Source: Gudongella sp034004165 (GTDB taxonomy: Bacteria; Bacillota; Clostridia; Tissierellales; Tissierellaceae). From it: DNA of 64,000 nucleotides. The number at the start of each line of letters is the position of its first letter. The first letter of the stretch is position 1. The notes below the pieces were generated by a model that saw only the letters and a program-made list of their open reading frames with translations, did not search any database and was not told where the DNA came from. Where the stretch lies: contig JAVEXI010000004.1 of NCBI GenBank assembly GCA_034004165.1, positions 11,869-75,868 of the forward strand. Direction: 5' to 3'. Both the position numbers and the translations under genes were made by a program. Below, in pieces: positions 41,403 to 50,658 of the stretch.

Positions 41403-42335
41403 TTACAGATTTGAACCACTTGATCCTAATACATCCCTAATCTTGTGTTTTACCATTCCTTTAATTGCTGCCCTCGCAGGACCTAGATATTTTCTTGGAT
41501 CAAACTCTGATGGGTTTTCTACAAAGAATTGTCTTATAGCAGCTGTCATTGCCAGTCTTAAGTCAGTATCAATGTTAATTTTTGCAACATTCATACTGGC
41601 TGCCCTTCTTAGCATGTCTTCGGGAACTCCCTGCGCTCCTGGTATATTCCCACCGTATTTGTTACAAAGATCTACAAACTCTGGCAATACGGTAGATGCT
41701 CCGTGTAATACCAGAGGGGTATTAGGCAACTTCTTTCCTATGATTTCAAGTCTTTCAAAATCAAGTTTGGGCTCTCCTTTAAATTTATACGCACCGTGAC
41801 TCGTTCCAATTGCTATAGCTAAAGAATCAATTCCAGTTCTTTCAACAAATTCAACAGCCTGATCAGGATCCGTATAGGTGGCGTCTTCCTTGCTTACATT
41901 AATCGCATCCTCAACACCTGCCAACCTACCTAGTTCAGCTTCCACAACTACTCCTCTTTCATGAGCGTATTCGACAACTTCTCTAGTTATCCTTACATTT
42001 TCTTCGAAAGGATGATGTGAAGCATCAATCATGACAGATGTGAAACCATCTGCAATACATTTCTTAACAATATCCAAATCTTCTCCATGATCAAGGTGTA
42101 ATACAATATCTAAGCCCGTGTCTTCGATAGCTGCTTCTACTAGTTTTCTTAAGTAAACTGAGTTTGCGTATTTCCTTGCACCAGCTGACACCTGTAGAAT
42201 CAGAGCAGAATTTTCTTCCTTTGCAGCATCGACTATACCTTGAATAATTTCCATATTGTTTACGTTAAATGCCCCTATAGCATAGCCTCCAGCCTGCGCT
42301 CTTTTAAACATTTCTGTTGATGTAATTAAAGCCAT
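41403..42335 (-). CDS. fba: Class II fructose-1,6-bisphosphate aldolase
   Basis: Zinc-dependent aldolase of glycolysis and gluconeogenesis, 310 aa as usual for class II-B. Zinc and substrate residues are in HLDHGEDL (about 80), DASHHPFEENV, EAELGRLAG, IGTSHGAYKFKGEP (about 178) and LVLHGASTV (about 208), with phosphate-binding NIDTDLRLA. GGGAGG site. Probably a single-gene transcript. Confidence 0.94.
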   Translation of the reverse strand: MALITSTEMFKRAQAGGYAIGAFNVNNMEIIQGIVDAAKEENSALILQVSAGARKYANSVYLRKLVEAAIEDTGLDIVLHLDHGEDLDIVKKCIADGFTSVMIDASHHPFEENVRITREVVEYAHERGVVVEAELGRLAGVEDAINVSKEDATYTDPDQAVEFVERTGIDSLAIAIGTSHGAYKFKGEPKLDFERLEIIGKKLPNTPLVLHGASTVLPEFVDLCNKYGGNIPGAQGVPEDMLRRAASMNVAKINIDTDLRLAMTAAIRQFFVENPSEFDPRKYLGPARAAIKGMVKHKIRDVLGSSGSNL

Positions 42336-42454
42336 AAAAAATCTTCCTCCCTTTTCTTTTATATCTCACAATTTTATATACCCGTAAGTTTGCTCTTCTA
42401 AGAAACTATTTATGCTGAAACATTAATAACTTCAGATTCTACGATTAATTTTAA

Positions 42455-42483
42455 TTCAAAAAAGTATTCAATAGTGTTATAAT
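42455..42483 (+). promoter_or_regulatory. Candidate promoter of the serine operon
   Basis: TTCAAA (42455-42460) and a perfect TATAAT (42478-42483), 17 nt apart, 65 nt before the aminotransferase ATG. No riboswitch or T-box is recognisable in the leader. Confidence 0.55.
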
Positions 42484-42547
42484 CAATGGATATTTAGTTT
42501 TATTTTAGGGTAAAACTAGTTTGAGACTATTATGAGGAGGTCGTATA

Positions 42548-43627
42548 ATGCATAAAAAATTATTTATTCCAGGGCCTGTTGACGTTAGAGAAGATGTACT
42601 GCAAAAGATGGCAACACCCCAAATTGGTCATAGGACCAAAGAAGCATCAAATCTTCAAAGAAACATTTCTGAAAAAATGCAAAAAGTATTTAGAACTAAG
42701 AACCAGATCATACTATCTACTACGTCAGGCAGTGGGCTTATGGAAGGTTCAATAAGGTCATTTACGAGAAAACGAGCGGCTGTTTTTTCTGTAGGCTCTT
42801 TCGGCGACAGATGGTATAAAATGGCTAGAGCAAATAATGTTCCAGCTGATATTTTCAAATCAGAACCTGGATACCCAACTACTCCAGAAATGGTAGATGA
42901 AGTCCTATCTTCTGGAAAATACGACGTTATAACTGTAACTCACAACGAGACTTCTGCAGGCATCATGAATCCTGTTGATGAAATAGGCAAAATGCTTAAA
43001 GAAAAGTATCCAGATGTGCTTCTGTTAGTCGATGCAGTCAGCTCCATGGCAGGTATATTAATAGATACTGACGCCTGGGGAATAGATGTTTGTATTACTT
43101 CTACACAAAAAGCACTAGGGCTACCAGCTGGTATGAGCATTTGCTCAGTTTCTGATAGGGCTATCGAAGCAGGTAGACAGGTTGAGTTCAGAGGACTTTA
43201 CTTAGATATCGTCGACCTGTACGATACTATAATAAAAAAAGATTTTCAATATCCTTCTACTCCTTCCCTCCCACACATGTTTGCAATGGATTATCAATTG
43301 GATAGAATTCTTGAAGAAGGTCTGGAAAACAGATATGCCAGACACAAGGAAATGGCAGAATACGTTAGAAATTGGGCAAAAAAATACTTTGCGTTATTTG
43401 TAAAAGATGAAAAATATCTTTCTCAGACGCTTACAACAATATCAAATACAAGAAATATTAACGTTAGCGATTTAAATAAACAGCTTGGCGAACGAGGATT
43501 TATGATTTCAAATGGTTATGGAGATCTTAAGGACCTCACCTTCAGAATTTCTCACATGGCAGACTACACGATGGATGAAGTCAAAGACCTTATAACAAAT
43601 ATCAACGACATTCTAGGATTGGAGTGA
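42548..43627 (+). CDS. Class V aminotransferase (phosphoserine or serine-pyruvate/alanine-glyoxylate type)
   Basis: A 359-aa PLP enzyme. N-terminal FIPGPVDVREDVLQKM and GHRTKEASNLQRN are typical of the alanine-glyoxylate/serine-pyruvate group. The PLP Lys is in SSTQKALGLPAG (about 184-195) and the cofactor Asp in LLVDAVSSMAG. It is translationally close to serA (overlapping at 43624-43627 if GTG is used), so it most likely performs the 3-phosphohydroxypyruvate to phosphoserine step, as shown for similar enzymes in organisms lacking canonical SerC. Confidence 0.85.
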   Translation: MHKKLFIPGPVDVREDVLQKMATPQIGHRTKEASNLQRNISEKMQKVFRTKNQIILSTTSGSGLMEGSIRSFTRKRAAVFSVGSFGDRWYKMARANNVPADIFKSEPGYPTTPEMVDEVLSSGKYDVITVTHNETSAGIMNPVDEIGKMLKEKYPDVLLLVDAVSSMAGILIDTDAWGIDVCITSTQKALGLPAGMSICSVSDRAIEAGRQVEFRGLYLDIVDLYDTIIKKDFQYPSTPSLPHMFAMDYQLDRILEEGLENRYARHKEMAEYVRNWAKKYFALFVKDEKYLSQTLTTISNTRNINVSDLNKQLGERGFMISNGYGDLKDLTFRISHMADYTMDEVKDLITNINDILGLE

Positions 43628-43635
43628 GAATAACC

Positions 43636-44544
43636 ATGCTAAAAATACTAGCAACTGATGGAATTGACAGTGCCGCCAGGGAATCTTTGGAATCTATGGG
43701 ACATGCCGTCACAGAGAAGTTCTTTGAACTTGAAGAACTAAAAACTGCAGTAACCGAATATGACATAATTGTTGTAAGATCGGCAACAAAGGTGAGAAAG
43801 CCAATTTTGGATGCAGCACATGCTGCAGGGAAATTGAAAATGGTAATCCGAGCTGGAGTCGGAATTGATAACATCGATGCTGAGTATGCTGAATCTTTAG
43901 GTATTAAAGTCAGAAATACACCAAATTCTAGTAGCGCTTCTGTTGCCGAACTAGCACTTGCACATATGTTGTCATTAGCCAGATTTGTCGGTATAGCAAA
44001 TGTAACAATGCGTGAAGGCCAGTGGAATAAAAAGGCCTACACAGGAACTGAATTAAGTGGAAAGACTTTGGGCTTAATTGGCTTTGGCCGAATCTCAATA
44101 GAGCTTGCCAAAAAAGCAGAAGCTCTCGGTATGAAAATTCTATATACTAACAGAAGAGGACCTAGAGAGGAATATCCCGATTATAAGTACGCAGAACTCG
44201 ATGAACTTCTAAGAACTTCAGACTTTGTTTCTATCCACACTCCTGCTATGCCAGATGGAAAAGCACTGATAGGTGCAGAAGAGCTCAGTCTTATGAAGAA
44301 GAGCTCTTTTATCATCAATTGTGCACGAGGGGGAATCATTGATGAAAGAGCACTCTTAGAGGCATTACAAAACGAATTAATTTCAGGGGCTGGAATAGAC
44401 GTCTTTGAAGAGGAACCCGCCAAAAATATAGAGCTCATTAGCCATCCTCGTGTGTCAGTTACTCCACATATAGGAGGCTCGACAGCTGAAGCTCAAGAAA
44501 GAATCGGTGGCGAGATAGTAGATATCATTAAGAGTAATTTTTAA
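43636..44544 (+). CDS. serA: D-3-phosphoglycerate dehydrogenase, short form
   Basis: A 302-aa D-2-hydroxyacid dehydrogenase. NAD site GLIGFGRISIELAKKAEALG (about 140-160), catalytic Arg in NCARGGIIDERALLEAL, the Glu in VFEEEPA and the His in TPHIGGSTAEAQERIG. The protein lacks the C-terminal regulatory ACT domain of long SerA, so serine feedback through that domain is absent. I use ATG 43636 with GGAG 11 nt upstream; GTG 43624 is the alternative. First enzyme of serine synthesis. Confidence 0.9.
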   Translation: MLKILATDGIDSAARESLESMGHAVTEKFFELEELKTAVTEYDIIVVRSATKVRKPILDAAHAAGKLKMVIRAGVGIDNIDAEYAESLGIKVRNTPNSSSASVAELALAHMLSLARFVGIANVTMREGQWNKKAYTGTELSGKTLGLIGFGRISIELAKKAEALGMKILYTNRRGPREEYPDYKYAELDELLRTSDFVSIHTPAMPDGKALIGAEELSLMKKSSFIINCARGGIIDERALLEALQNELISGAGIDVFEEEPAKNIELISHPRVSVTPHIGGSTAEAQERIGGEIVDIIKSNF

Positions 44545-44556
44545 GGAGGGCTGCTA

Positions 44557-45807
44557 ATGGCTATATTAAAACCTTTTAAGGCATACAGACCAACACCTGA
44601 GCTAGCAGAAAAAGTAGCTGCATTGCCTTACGATGTAATGGATAGCAACGAAGCACGAGAAATGGTAATTGGCAATCCGTATTCATTTCTGCATGTCGAC
44701 AAAGCTGAAATAGATTTGGATCCTACCGTTGACATCCATGATGCGCAAGTGTACGAAAAAGCTCGAGACAATCTTTATAAAATGTTTAATAACAATGTTC
44801 TTGTACAGGACGGCAATGACAGTTTCTACATCTATCGTCAAATAATGAACGGCCGAACACAGACTGGATTAGTCGGCACAACATCTATTGATGATTATTT
44901 AAATGACACCATCAAAAAACATGAGTTTACACGAGCTGATAAGGAACAAGATAGAATAAACCACGTAGATTATACCAATGCCAACACGGGCCCAATTTTC
45001 TTAACTTATAGAAAAAATATGGAAATATCTGAATTAATGTCGAAGTGGATAGATGTAAGAGATCCAGTTTATGATTTTATTTCAGAAGATGGTATAAAAC
45101 ATTTGGTATGGCATATTGATGATGTTAATGTGATCGAAGAACTCACAGGGCTATTTGCAAATATCGATTATCTGTATATTGCCGATGGGCACCACAGAGC
45201 AGCTTCTGCTGTAAAAGTTGGACTTAAGCGAAGGGAAGAATACCCAGATTATAATGGCAGCGAAGAATTTAATTATTTTCTTGCCGTCCTATTTCCTGAT
45301 GAAGACCTTTATATAATGGACTACAACAGAGTTGTCAGAGATCTTAATGAGTATTCTTTGCCTGAATTTTTTGAACTACTGAGTCCTAACTTTGAAATAG
45401 AAGAATTTGATGGAGAAGGACAATACAAACCATCAGAGAGACATACATTTGGAATGTACCTGGATAGCAAATGGTACAAACTTAAAGCTAAAGAAGGTAC
45501 TTTTGATGAGGATTCTCCAGTAAAGAGACTTGATGTTTCTATACTCCAAGAAAATGTTCTTACCCCAATACTGGGCATTGATGACCCTAGAGTTGACAAC
45601 AGGATAGATTTTGTGGGAGGAATAAGGGGCTTGGCAGAGCTAGAACACAGAGTAGATGAAAGTGGAATGAGAATTGCTTTTTCAATGTACCCAACCAGTA
45701 TATCAGAACTTATGGATATTGCTGATGCAGGAAAAGTAATGCCTCCAAAATCTACATGGTTTGAACCAAAACTTAGGAGCGGTCTCTTTATCCACACTTT
45801 AGACTGA
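44557..45807 (+). CDS. DUF1015-family protein of serine operon
   Basis: A 416-aa cytoplasmic protein of DUF1015 (COG4198), which often accompanies serA and class V aminotransferase genes in anaerobes. Characteristic stretches: ALPYDVMDSNEAREM (about 22-36), KHEFTRADKEQDRINHVDYT (about 128-147) and YIADGHHRAASAVKVG (about 207-222). The DGHHRxxA motif recalls the phosphate-binding loop of ParB/sulfiredoxin-fold enzymes such as the serine kinase SerK. No serB is in the operon, so a phosphoserine-related activity is an inference worth testing. GGAGGG site. Confidence 0.85.
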   Translation: MAILKPFKAYRPTPELAEKVAALPYDVMDSNEAREMVIGNPYSFLHVDKAEIDLDPTVDIHDAQVYEKARDNLYKMFNNNVLVQDGNDSFYIYRQIMNGRTQTGLVGTTSIDDYLNDTIKKHEFTRADKEQDRINHVDYTNANTGPIFLTYRKNMEISELMSKWIDVRDPVYDFISEDGIKHLVWHIDDVNVIEELTGLFANIDYLYIADGHHRAASAVKVGLKRREEYPDYNGSEEFNYFLAVLFPDEDLYIMDYNRVVRDLNEYSLPEFFELLSPNFEIEEFDGEGQYKPSERHTFGMYLDSKWYKLKAKEGTFDEDSPVKRLDVSILQENVLTPILGIDDPRVDNRIDFVGGIRGLAELEHRVDESGMRIAFSMYPTSISELMDIADAGKVMPPKSTWFEPKLRSGLFIHTLD

Positions 45808-45812
45808 TTACT

Positions 45813-45846
45813 AACACCTGGATGTATCTAATCCAGGTGTTTTTAT
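45813..45846 (+). terminator. Terminator of serine operon
   Basis: AACACCTGGAT / ATCCAGGTGTT with a 7-nt loop followed by TTTTA, right after the DUF1015 stop. Confidence 0.9.
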
Positions 45847-45907
45847 GTCTATTCCAGTTGACACCCTCCCCAGTTAAAAGGTATAAACATATTGAGGGGT
45901 GAAGAGT

Positions 45908-47014
45908 ATGAAGCGTTTTATGGCTATTCCTTTAATCTCATTAATGTTAATCGTCATGGCAGGCTATTCTTATAGTGCCTCAAATATACAAATCCCTGTT
46001 TCTCAGACTCAGGAGACTCTCAATTATCTGGATGAAGCTGAAAAATCGATACTTGATGAATTATTCCTCCTTACTCAGAGAATTGATGAGTACAAAGAAG
46101 AAAGTGATTCTCTGACTGAGGAGATTAATACGATAGAAAAACTCGTCTATGAACTAGATGATATTATTGAAATTAAGCAAGCAGATTTTGAAGGAAAATT
46201 ATTGGTTATGGAAGAATTTCTGGTTGACTATCAAAGGAAAGGCCCCATTTCTAATCTTCAGCTAATTTTAAATTCTGATAGTATTAAAACCTTTATCTTT
46301 AGAATCAACAGCCTTAGGGATATTTCAAGAGGATCAACTAAATTGTTGGAAAAACTTGAGACTGAAAGAGATGCACTCAAAAGAGAGAAACAGAGACTAA
46401 ATGAGAATTTAGAGCTCCTTTCGCAAAAACGCAATGATCTTCAAGAGTCAATAGTACAGTTGGAGATTAATGCTATGCAGTTAGAAGAAAAGCTTGTATC
46501 TCTGGAAGAAGAAAGGTCTCAATATGAAGAATGGCTGGCTGAGGTTTCAACATCATTAGATGAAATAAAACCAGTGTTCTCTGATACAGTGGAACAACTT
46601 TCTGATGATATTGAATATGGTAGAATGTCTGATGATCTGCTCGATTTAAAATTTAGCTTTGAAGGAGTTAAAGGACTTATTTATGATAAAAAGTTGAATC
46701 CAGTCTTAAAAGATAAAGATTATCCTACATCTGTATTAATTTACTTTTTTAAAGATAGCATGACAATTGAAATGGAGGAATTGAGCTTGAAGATTAATGG
46801 AAATCTTCAATTAAAAGACAACAAAACTCTTTTGTTCACTCCATCAGATGGAACCTATAACGGGCTCACCTTGGAAAAAAGAGCTATAGATAAACTATTT
46901 ACAAAAGGAAGTCTGGAGCTAAAATTCCATCAGCTTCTAGGCGATAACTCAATTAGGGAAATCAAGTTAACTGATGGATACTTAGAATTAAGCATCAGAG
47001 TATCATTATTTTAG
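45908..47014 (+). CDS. Exported coiled-coil protein linked to FtsEX
   Basis: A 368-aa exported protein: signal peptide residues 1-24 (IPLISLMLIVMAGYSYS), a long coiled coil (about 35-240) resembling the N-terminal domain of PcsB/RipC/EnvC, including the mid-region PISNLQLILNSDSIKTFIFR that mimics the Y-x-R-R/F-hinge of such activators, then an unrecognised C-terminal domain (about 245-368) of mostly beta sequence. Neither CHAP, NlpC/P60 nor LytM motifs are seen. It is followed 10 nt later by ftsE. ATG 45908 behind GAGGGGTG; GTG 45899 rejected. Confidence 0.78.
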   Translation: MKRFMAIPLISLMLIVMAGYSYSASNIQIPVSQTQETLNYLDEAEKSILDELFLLTQRIDEYKEESDSLTEEINTIEKLVYELDDIIEIKQADFEGKLLVMEEFLVDYQRKGPISNLQLILNSDSIKTFIFRINSLRDISRGSTKLLEKLETERDALKREKQRLNENLELLSQKRNDLQESIVQLEINAMQLEEKLVSLEEERSQYEEWLAEVSTSLDEIKPVFSDTVEQLSDDIEYGRMSDDLLDLKFSFEGVKGLIYDKKLNPVLKDKDYPTSVLIYFFKDSMTIEMEELSLKINGNLQLKDNKTLLFTPSDGTYNGLTLEKRAIDKLFTKGSLELKFHQLLGDNSIREIKLTDGYLELSIRVSLF

Positions 47015-47024
47015 GAGTGAAATC

Positions 47025-47690
47025 ATGATAACAGCAAAAAATTTATGCCTTCAGTATAAAGATGGAGTCTACGGAATAAAAGATTCCTCACTAGTTATAT
47101 CTAAAGGTGAACTTGTCTTCATTACAGGTACAAGTGGTTCAGGTAAAACCAGCTTTGTAAAAATGATTCTGGGAATTGAAAAACCAACGGCTGGCTCATT
47201 ACATGTTTTGGGTTATGACATGAACTCTGTATCTTCAAAACAACTTCAGTTACTAAGACAAAAAATAGGTCCGGTATTTCAAGATTTTAAACTACTTGAT
47301 GCTCATACTGCCTGCGAAAATGTTCTCACTGGATTAAGATTTTTAGACTTAACAAGAGAAGAAATGTATTCCAACTCTTTAGAAGCCCTCGAAAAAGTAG
47401 GACTTTCGCATAAAGTTCACGACCTAGTTGACACTCTCTCATATGGAGAACGCCAAAGAGTTGCTATAGCGCGCGCTGTTGCAAGAAGACCACAACTCAT
47501 AATCGCAGATGAACCCACCGGAAATCTGGATAGAGAAACTTCAATACAGGTACTGACTTTACTAAAGACACTTGTTACGTCAGAAACCTCAGTAATAGTT
47601 ACAACTCATGCAACGCATCTTCTCAAAGAAGAAATAGGATATAAGAGTATCGTTGTTTCAGACGGTACGATGACAGTGAGGGATATATAG
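47025..47690 (+). CDS. ftsE: Cell-division ATP-binding protein FtsE
   Basis: A 221-aa ABC ATPase that couples ATP hydrolysis to FtsX to control wall hydrolysis at division sites. Walker A GTSGSGKTSFVK (about 36-47), Q-loop VFQDFKLLDAHTACENV (matching the FtsE pattern FQdfkLLpdrtvyeNV), signature LSYGERQRVAIARA, Walker B LIIADEPTGNLD. Starts behind AGGAGTG; one base separates it from ftsX. Confidence 0.9.
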   Translation: MITAKNLCLQYKDGVYGIKDSSLVISKGELVFITGTSGSGKTSFVKMILGIEKPTAGSLHVLGYDMNSVSSKQLQLLRQKIGPVFQDFKLLDAHTACENVLTGLRFLDLTREEMYSNSLEALEKVGLSHKVHDLVDTLSYGERQRVAIARAVARRPQLIIADEPTGNLDRETSIQVLTLLKTLVTSETSVIVTTHATHLLKEEIGYKSIVVSDGTMTVRDI

Positions 47691-47691
47691 T

Positions 47692-48573
47692 ATGAAAAAT
47701 CCAATATTTAATCTGACTTATTATTTTAAAGAAGCATTGACAGTTGCAAGGAAAGACCGTTCATCTCATATTATGTCTATCCTAAGTCTTGCAATGATAT
47801 TTTTTATTCTCTCGATGACAATGGGTGTTTCTGTAACGTTAAATTACTTGTCTAAAACTATGGAACAAGAAGCAGAAATAAGCATTTACTATACAGACGA
47901 TTCAGCAGTTGACAGCTTAATAGACAAACTCTATTCAATTGAGGGAGTAAAGGAGATAAACAAGGTTAGTGAAACAGAGGCAAAAGATAAGATGACAGAA
48001 CTTCTTGGGGACGATTCCAGAGTATTGGCCCTCTTTGACTATAATCCATTCAGTCCATATTTAGAAGTCAAAGTTGATATTGCAGAAACTGAACACATCG
48101 TCAATGAAGCAAACAGCATAGATGGCATAGAATTTATTCGAGATAACAAAGAAGTATTAAGTAAAATTAAAGATTTATCTGCTTGGTTCAGCCTTGCAGG
48201 AGTGTTTATAATGCTTGCTGTAGGAATTGCTACAGTAGTATTGACCTCACACATAATCAGACAAGGTATATACATCAACAGAAATGAAATAGGGACTCTG
48301 AAATTACTTGGAGCCCCAGACATGTTTATCTATTTCCCATTTATAGTAAACGGTATCTTAGTGAGTATTATAGCAGGTCTTTTAAGCCTTTTACTTACTT
48401 TTGGAGCAGTCTCAAATCTTTATTCTTCTGTATCTGGCACTGTTCCCTTTTTAACTCTACCCATAAAGAAAAGTCTTTTAACTAACTTAGCAATATTTAC
48501 AGTTGCAACCTCATTTTTCTTAGGATTGACTGGTGCTCTCACTGGTATAGCATCTACAAAACCTAAAAATTAA
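47692..48573 (+). CDS. ftsX: Cell-division permease FtsX
   Basis: A 293-aa membrane protein with four transmembrane helices (about 27-50, 165-190, 217-240, 265-285) and a large extracytoplasmic loop after helix 1 (about 52-160; EISIYYTDDSAVDSLIDKLY, GVKEINKVSETEA) that binds the wall-hydrolase activator. C-terminal FtsX core: RNEIGTLKLLGAPDMFI. Last gene of the three-gene unit. Confidence 0.9.
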   Translation: MKNPIFNLTYYFKEALTVARKDRSSHIMSILSLAMIFFILSMTMGVSVTLNYLSKTMEQEAEISIYYTDDSAVDSLIDKLYSIEGVKEINKVSETEAKDKMTELLGDDSRVLALFDYNPFSPYLEVKVDIAETEHIVNEANSIDGIEFIRDNKEVLSKIKDLSAWFSLAGVFIMLAVGIATVVLTSHIIRQGIYINRNEIGTLKLLGAPDMFIYFPFIVNGILVSIIAGLLSLLLTFGAVSNLYSSVSGTVPFLTLPIKKSLLTNLAIFTVATSFFLGLTGALTGIASTKPKN

Positions 48574-48588
48574 AATTCAACTAGCCAA

Positions 48589-49488
48589 CTAGATTAGAAG
48601 AAGTATGGCAATTCCAATAACAGAGATTGCAGCGCCAATGATTTCTTTAACCTTTACTTTTTCCTTTAAAATAGTAATTGAGAAAGGAATAATGGTTACA
48701 GGAGTTATAGATGTAAGAGTAGTCGCAATCCCAGCACTAGTGTACTTAAGAGCTGTAAGCGACAGATTTACTCCAATAAAAGGTCCAAAGAACGAACCCC
48801 AAAAAGTAAGTTTTAACGCTTCTTTATCCTTTATGGCTAACTTAACGGAAGGCCATTCTTTTTTTATTGTGACAAAAAGTAAGAAACTCAAAAACCCTGC
48901 TATTATTCTTATTTGTGTAGCCGCCATTACATTGTAATCGCCAAGACCTACCTTGCTAAATACCATGCCAGCAGCGTTTCCAAAGACTCCTATTAGTGCA
49001 TAAGCCAGGCCTTTAATTGAATATTTTACTTTAACTTTGCTTTTGTTATCATCCTTACTTAATATAACCATAATAATTCCTGCAATTGTGACAAACATCC
49101 CCAAAAGCCCTGTAGCAGACAGTGTTTCATGAAGTAAAATAAATCCTAGAATTGCAGCCATTGGGGGACTGGCGGCCATTAGGACCATCGACACTCTTAC
49201 ACCAACTTCTATGTAGCCTTTTAACATGAAATAATCGCCTACAAAAAAGCCTAATACCCCTGAAATTGTTAGCCATATCCAGTTGTGCAAACTGGCATCT
49301 GTTGGAAACAGCAGACCTCTAGTTACAAATGCTGTTGCCGTGAGCATTATGAAGCCAAATATAAGTTTATAAAAGTTAGTTGAGGCACTTCCTATACGCG
49401 TGCTTACTTTACCAAAAATTAATCCTACTATTGTCCAACTGAGAGCAGTTCCAATAGCTGCAAGTTCTCCAATATTATTTTGTATCAT
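48589..49488 (-). CDS. EamA/DMT-family permease
   Basis: A 299-aa, ten-segment DMT transporter with two EamA halves (GTALSWTIVGLIFGKVS; YALIGVFGNAAGMVFSKVG). The late PVTIIPFSITILKEKVKVKEIIGA loop is typical of the family. GGAGAGGAG site. Substrate unknown. Third EamA paralogue in the window. Confidence 0.9.
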   Translation of the reverse strand: MIQNNIGELAAIGTALSWTIVGLIFGKVSTRIGSASTNFYKLIFGFIMLTATAFVTRGLLFPTDASLHNWIWLTISGVLGFFVGDYFMLKGYIEVGVRVSMVLMAASPPMAAILGFILLHETLSATGLLGMFVTIAGIIMVILSKDDNKSKVKVKYSIKGLAYALIGVFGNAAGMVFSKVGLGDYNVMAATQIRIIAGFLSFLLFVTIKKEWPSVKLAIKDKEALKLTFWGSFFGPFIGVNLSLTALKYTSAGIATTLTSITPVTIIPFSITILKEKVKVKEIIGAAISVIGIAILLLI

Positions 49489-49543
49489 TTTCTCCTCTCC
49501 TTATCAGTGTCAAATTCCCTAAAGATGGTCAAACTATGGATAT

Positions 49544-50542
49544 CTATTTAAACTCTTCATATGCCCGAAGAGTTAGTAGAACAGCCTGCTCTCTTGTTGT
49601 GTGCTCCATAAGGCTGAGGACTCCATTTTGATCTCCTCTAAGTATATCGTGTCCTGCTAAAAACATCACTGCTGGGTACGCATAATCACTTATTTCTTCA
49701 AATATTTGTCTAGATTCATAAGAAGTGTTAAATTCAGGTATCATTAACTGCAATGTTCTATACAAGATAACTGCTATGTCTTGCCGAGATATCGGATTAT
49801 CTGGTCTGAAACTGCCATCCTCATACCCCATAATAATTCCTAGGCCAGCGGCTTTAGCTATAACAGGGTTTTGTGTGTCGAAGAACGGATTACCATAATC
49901 AATTTCTTCGTCTTCTTCTTTAGATTCGTAAAGTTTTACCATCATCTCACTAAATTCTTCCCTAGTTATTATATCTCGCATATTTGAGCTTATTCTATTA
50001 GTTATAAAACCATACTTGATAGAATTATCTAACTCTTCTATAGCCCAACTGCTTGCGTAATTATATGGATATACAAGTCCAAGGCTTGCAATAGCGCTAT
50101 ATCCTCCTGTCAGGTTATAATATCCAATAATATCGTGCATTGTCTTTAGATAGCGGACCCTAATGCTGTAAGAAGTGGAAAGCAGATCAATAGCTTCAAT
50201 TGGAACTTCAAGTTCATTAGGAGAAATCGAAATACAGATTCTACCAGATTCATCTTCAGCGAAGTCATTGTAATTGTAATATATGTCTTTCGAATACACA
50301 TCATCATCGTATCGAATATACAGATTGACATGATAATGCAATCCTACTGCAAAACCATCTTCCCCTATATAATCTCCCAGTGAATTAGCATTTATCCATG
50401 ATAGGTTAAGGATTGTGCTTTCTTCTTGATCAAGTCCTAGCATTACGTTCTGAGGAATTCCAGGTTCAAATACTTCAGCAAAAGATACTGATGACTGCAT
50501 CAACAATAGAATTATTAAAATATAAATAGAAATCCTCTTCAT
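49544..50542 (-). CDS. Exported protein with N-terminal beta domain and SLH repeats
   Basis: A 332-aa exported protein: signal peptide residues 1-22, a fibronectin-type-III-like or related beta domain (about 30-140; ESTILNLSWINANSL, SYSIRVRYLK), then SLH repeats (about 155-332; TREEFSEMMVKLYE, SRQDIAVILYRTLQ, TREQAVLLTLRAYE). The repeats resemble those of the SLH-protease at 25622 (TREEFAEMI... LTLRTY), suggesting a shared ancestor with the SLH part moved from N- to C-terminus. GGAGG site. Surface-anchored; binding partner unknown. Confidence 0.8.
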   Translation of the reverse strand: MKRISIYILIILLLMQSSVSFAEVFEPGIPQNVMLGLDQEESTILNLSWINANSLGDYIGEDGFAVGLHYHVNLYIRYDDDVYSKDIYYNYNDFAEDESGRICISISPNELEVPIEAIDLLSTSYSIRVRYLKTMHDIIGYYNLTGGYSAIASLGLVYPYNYASSWAIEELDNSIKYGFITNRISSNMRDIITREEFSEMMVKLYESKEEDEEIDYGNPFFDTQNPVIAKAAGLGIIMGYEDGSFRPDNPISRQDIAVILYRTLQLMIPEFNTSYESRQIFEEISDYAYPAVMFLAGHDILRGDQNGVLSLMEHTTREQAVLLTLRAYEEFK

Positions 50543-50633
50543 TGTTAACCTCCAGATAGTCTTATAATTTTATGAATTTACAGAATTTCACAGTTTAATT
50601 CATTGTATTATACCATATATGCGTTTCCATGTA

Positions 50634-50658
50634 AAAAAGACTCTTTAAGAGTCTTTTT
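50634..50658 (-). terminator. Terminator after alpha/beta-hydrolase gene
   Basis: AAAAAGACTC / GAGTCTTTTT around a TTTAA loop, overlapping the stop codon at 50657. Confidence 0.85.
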
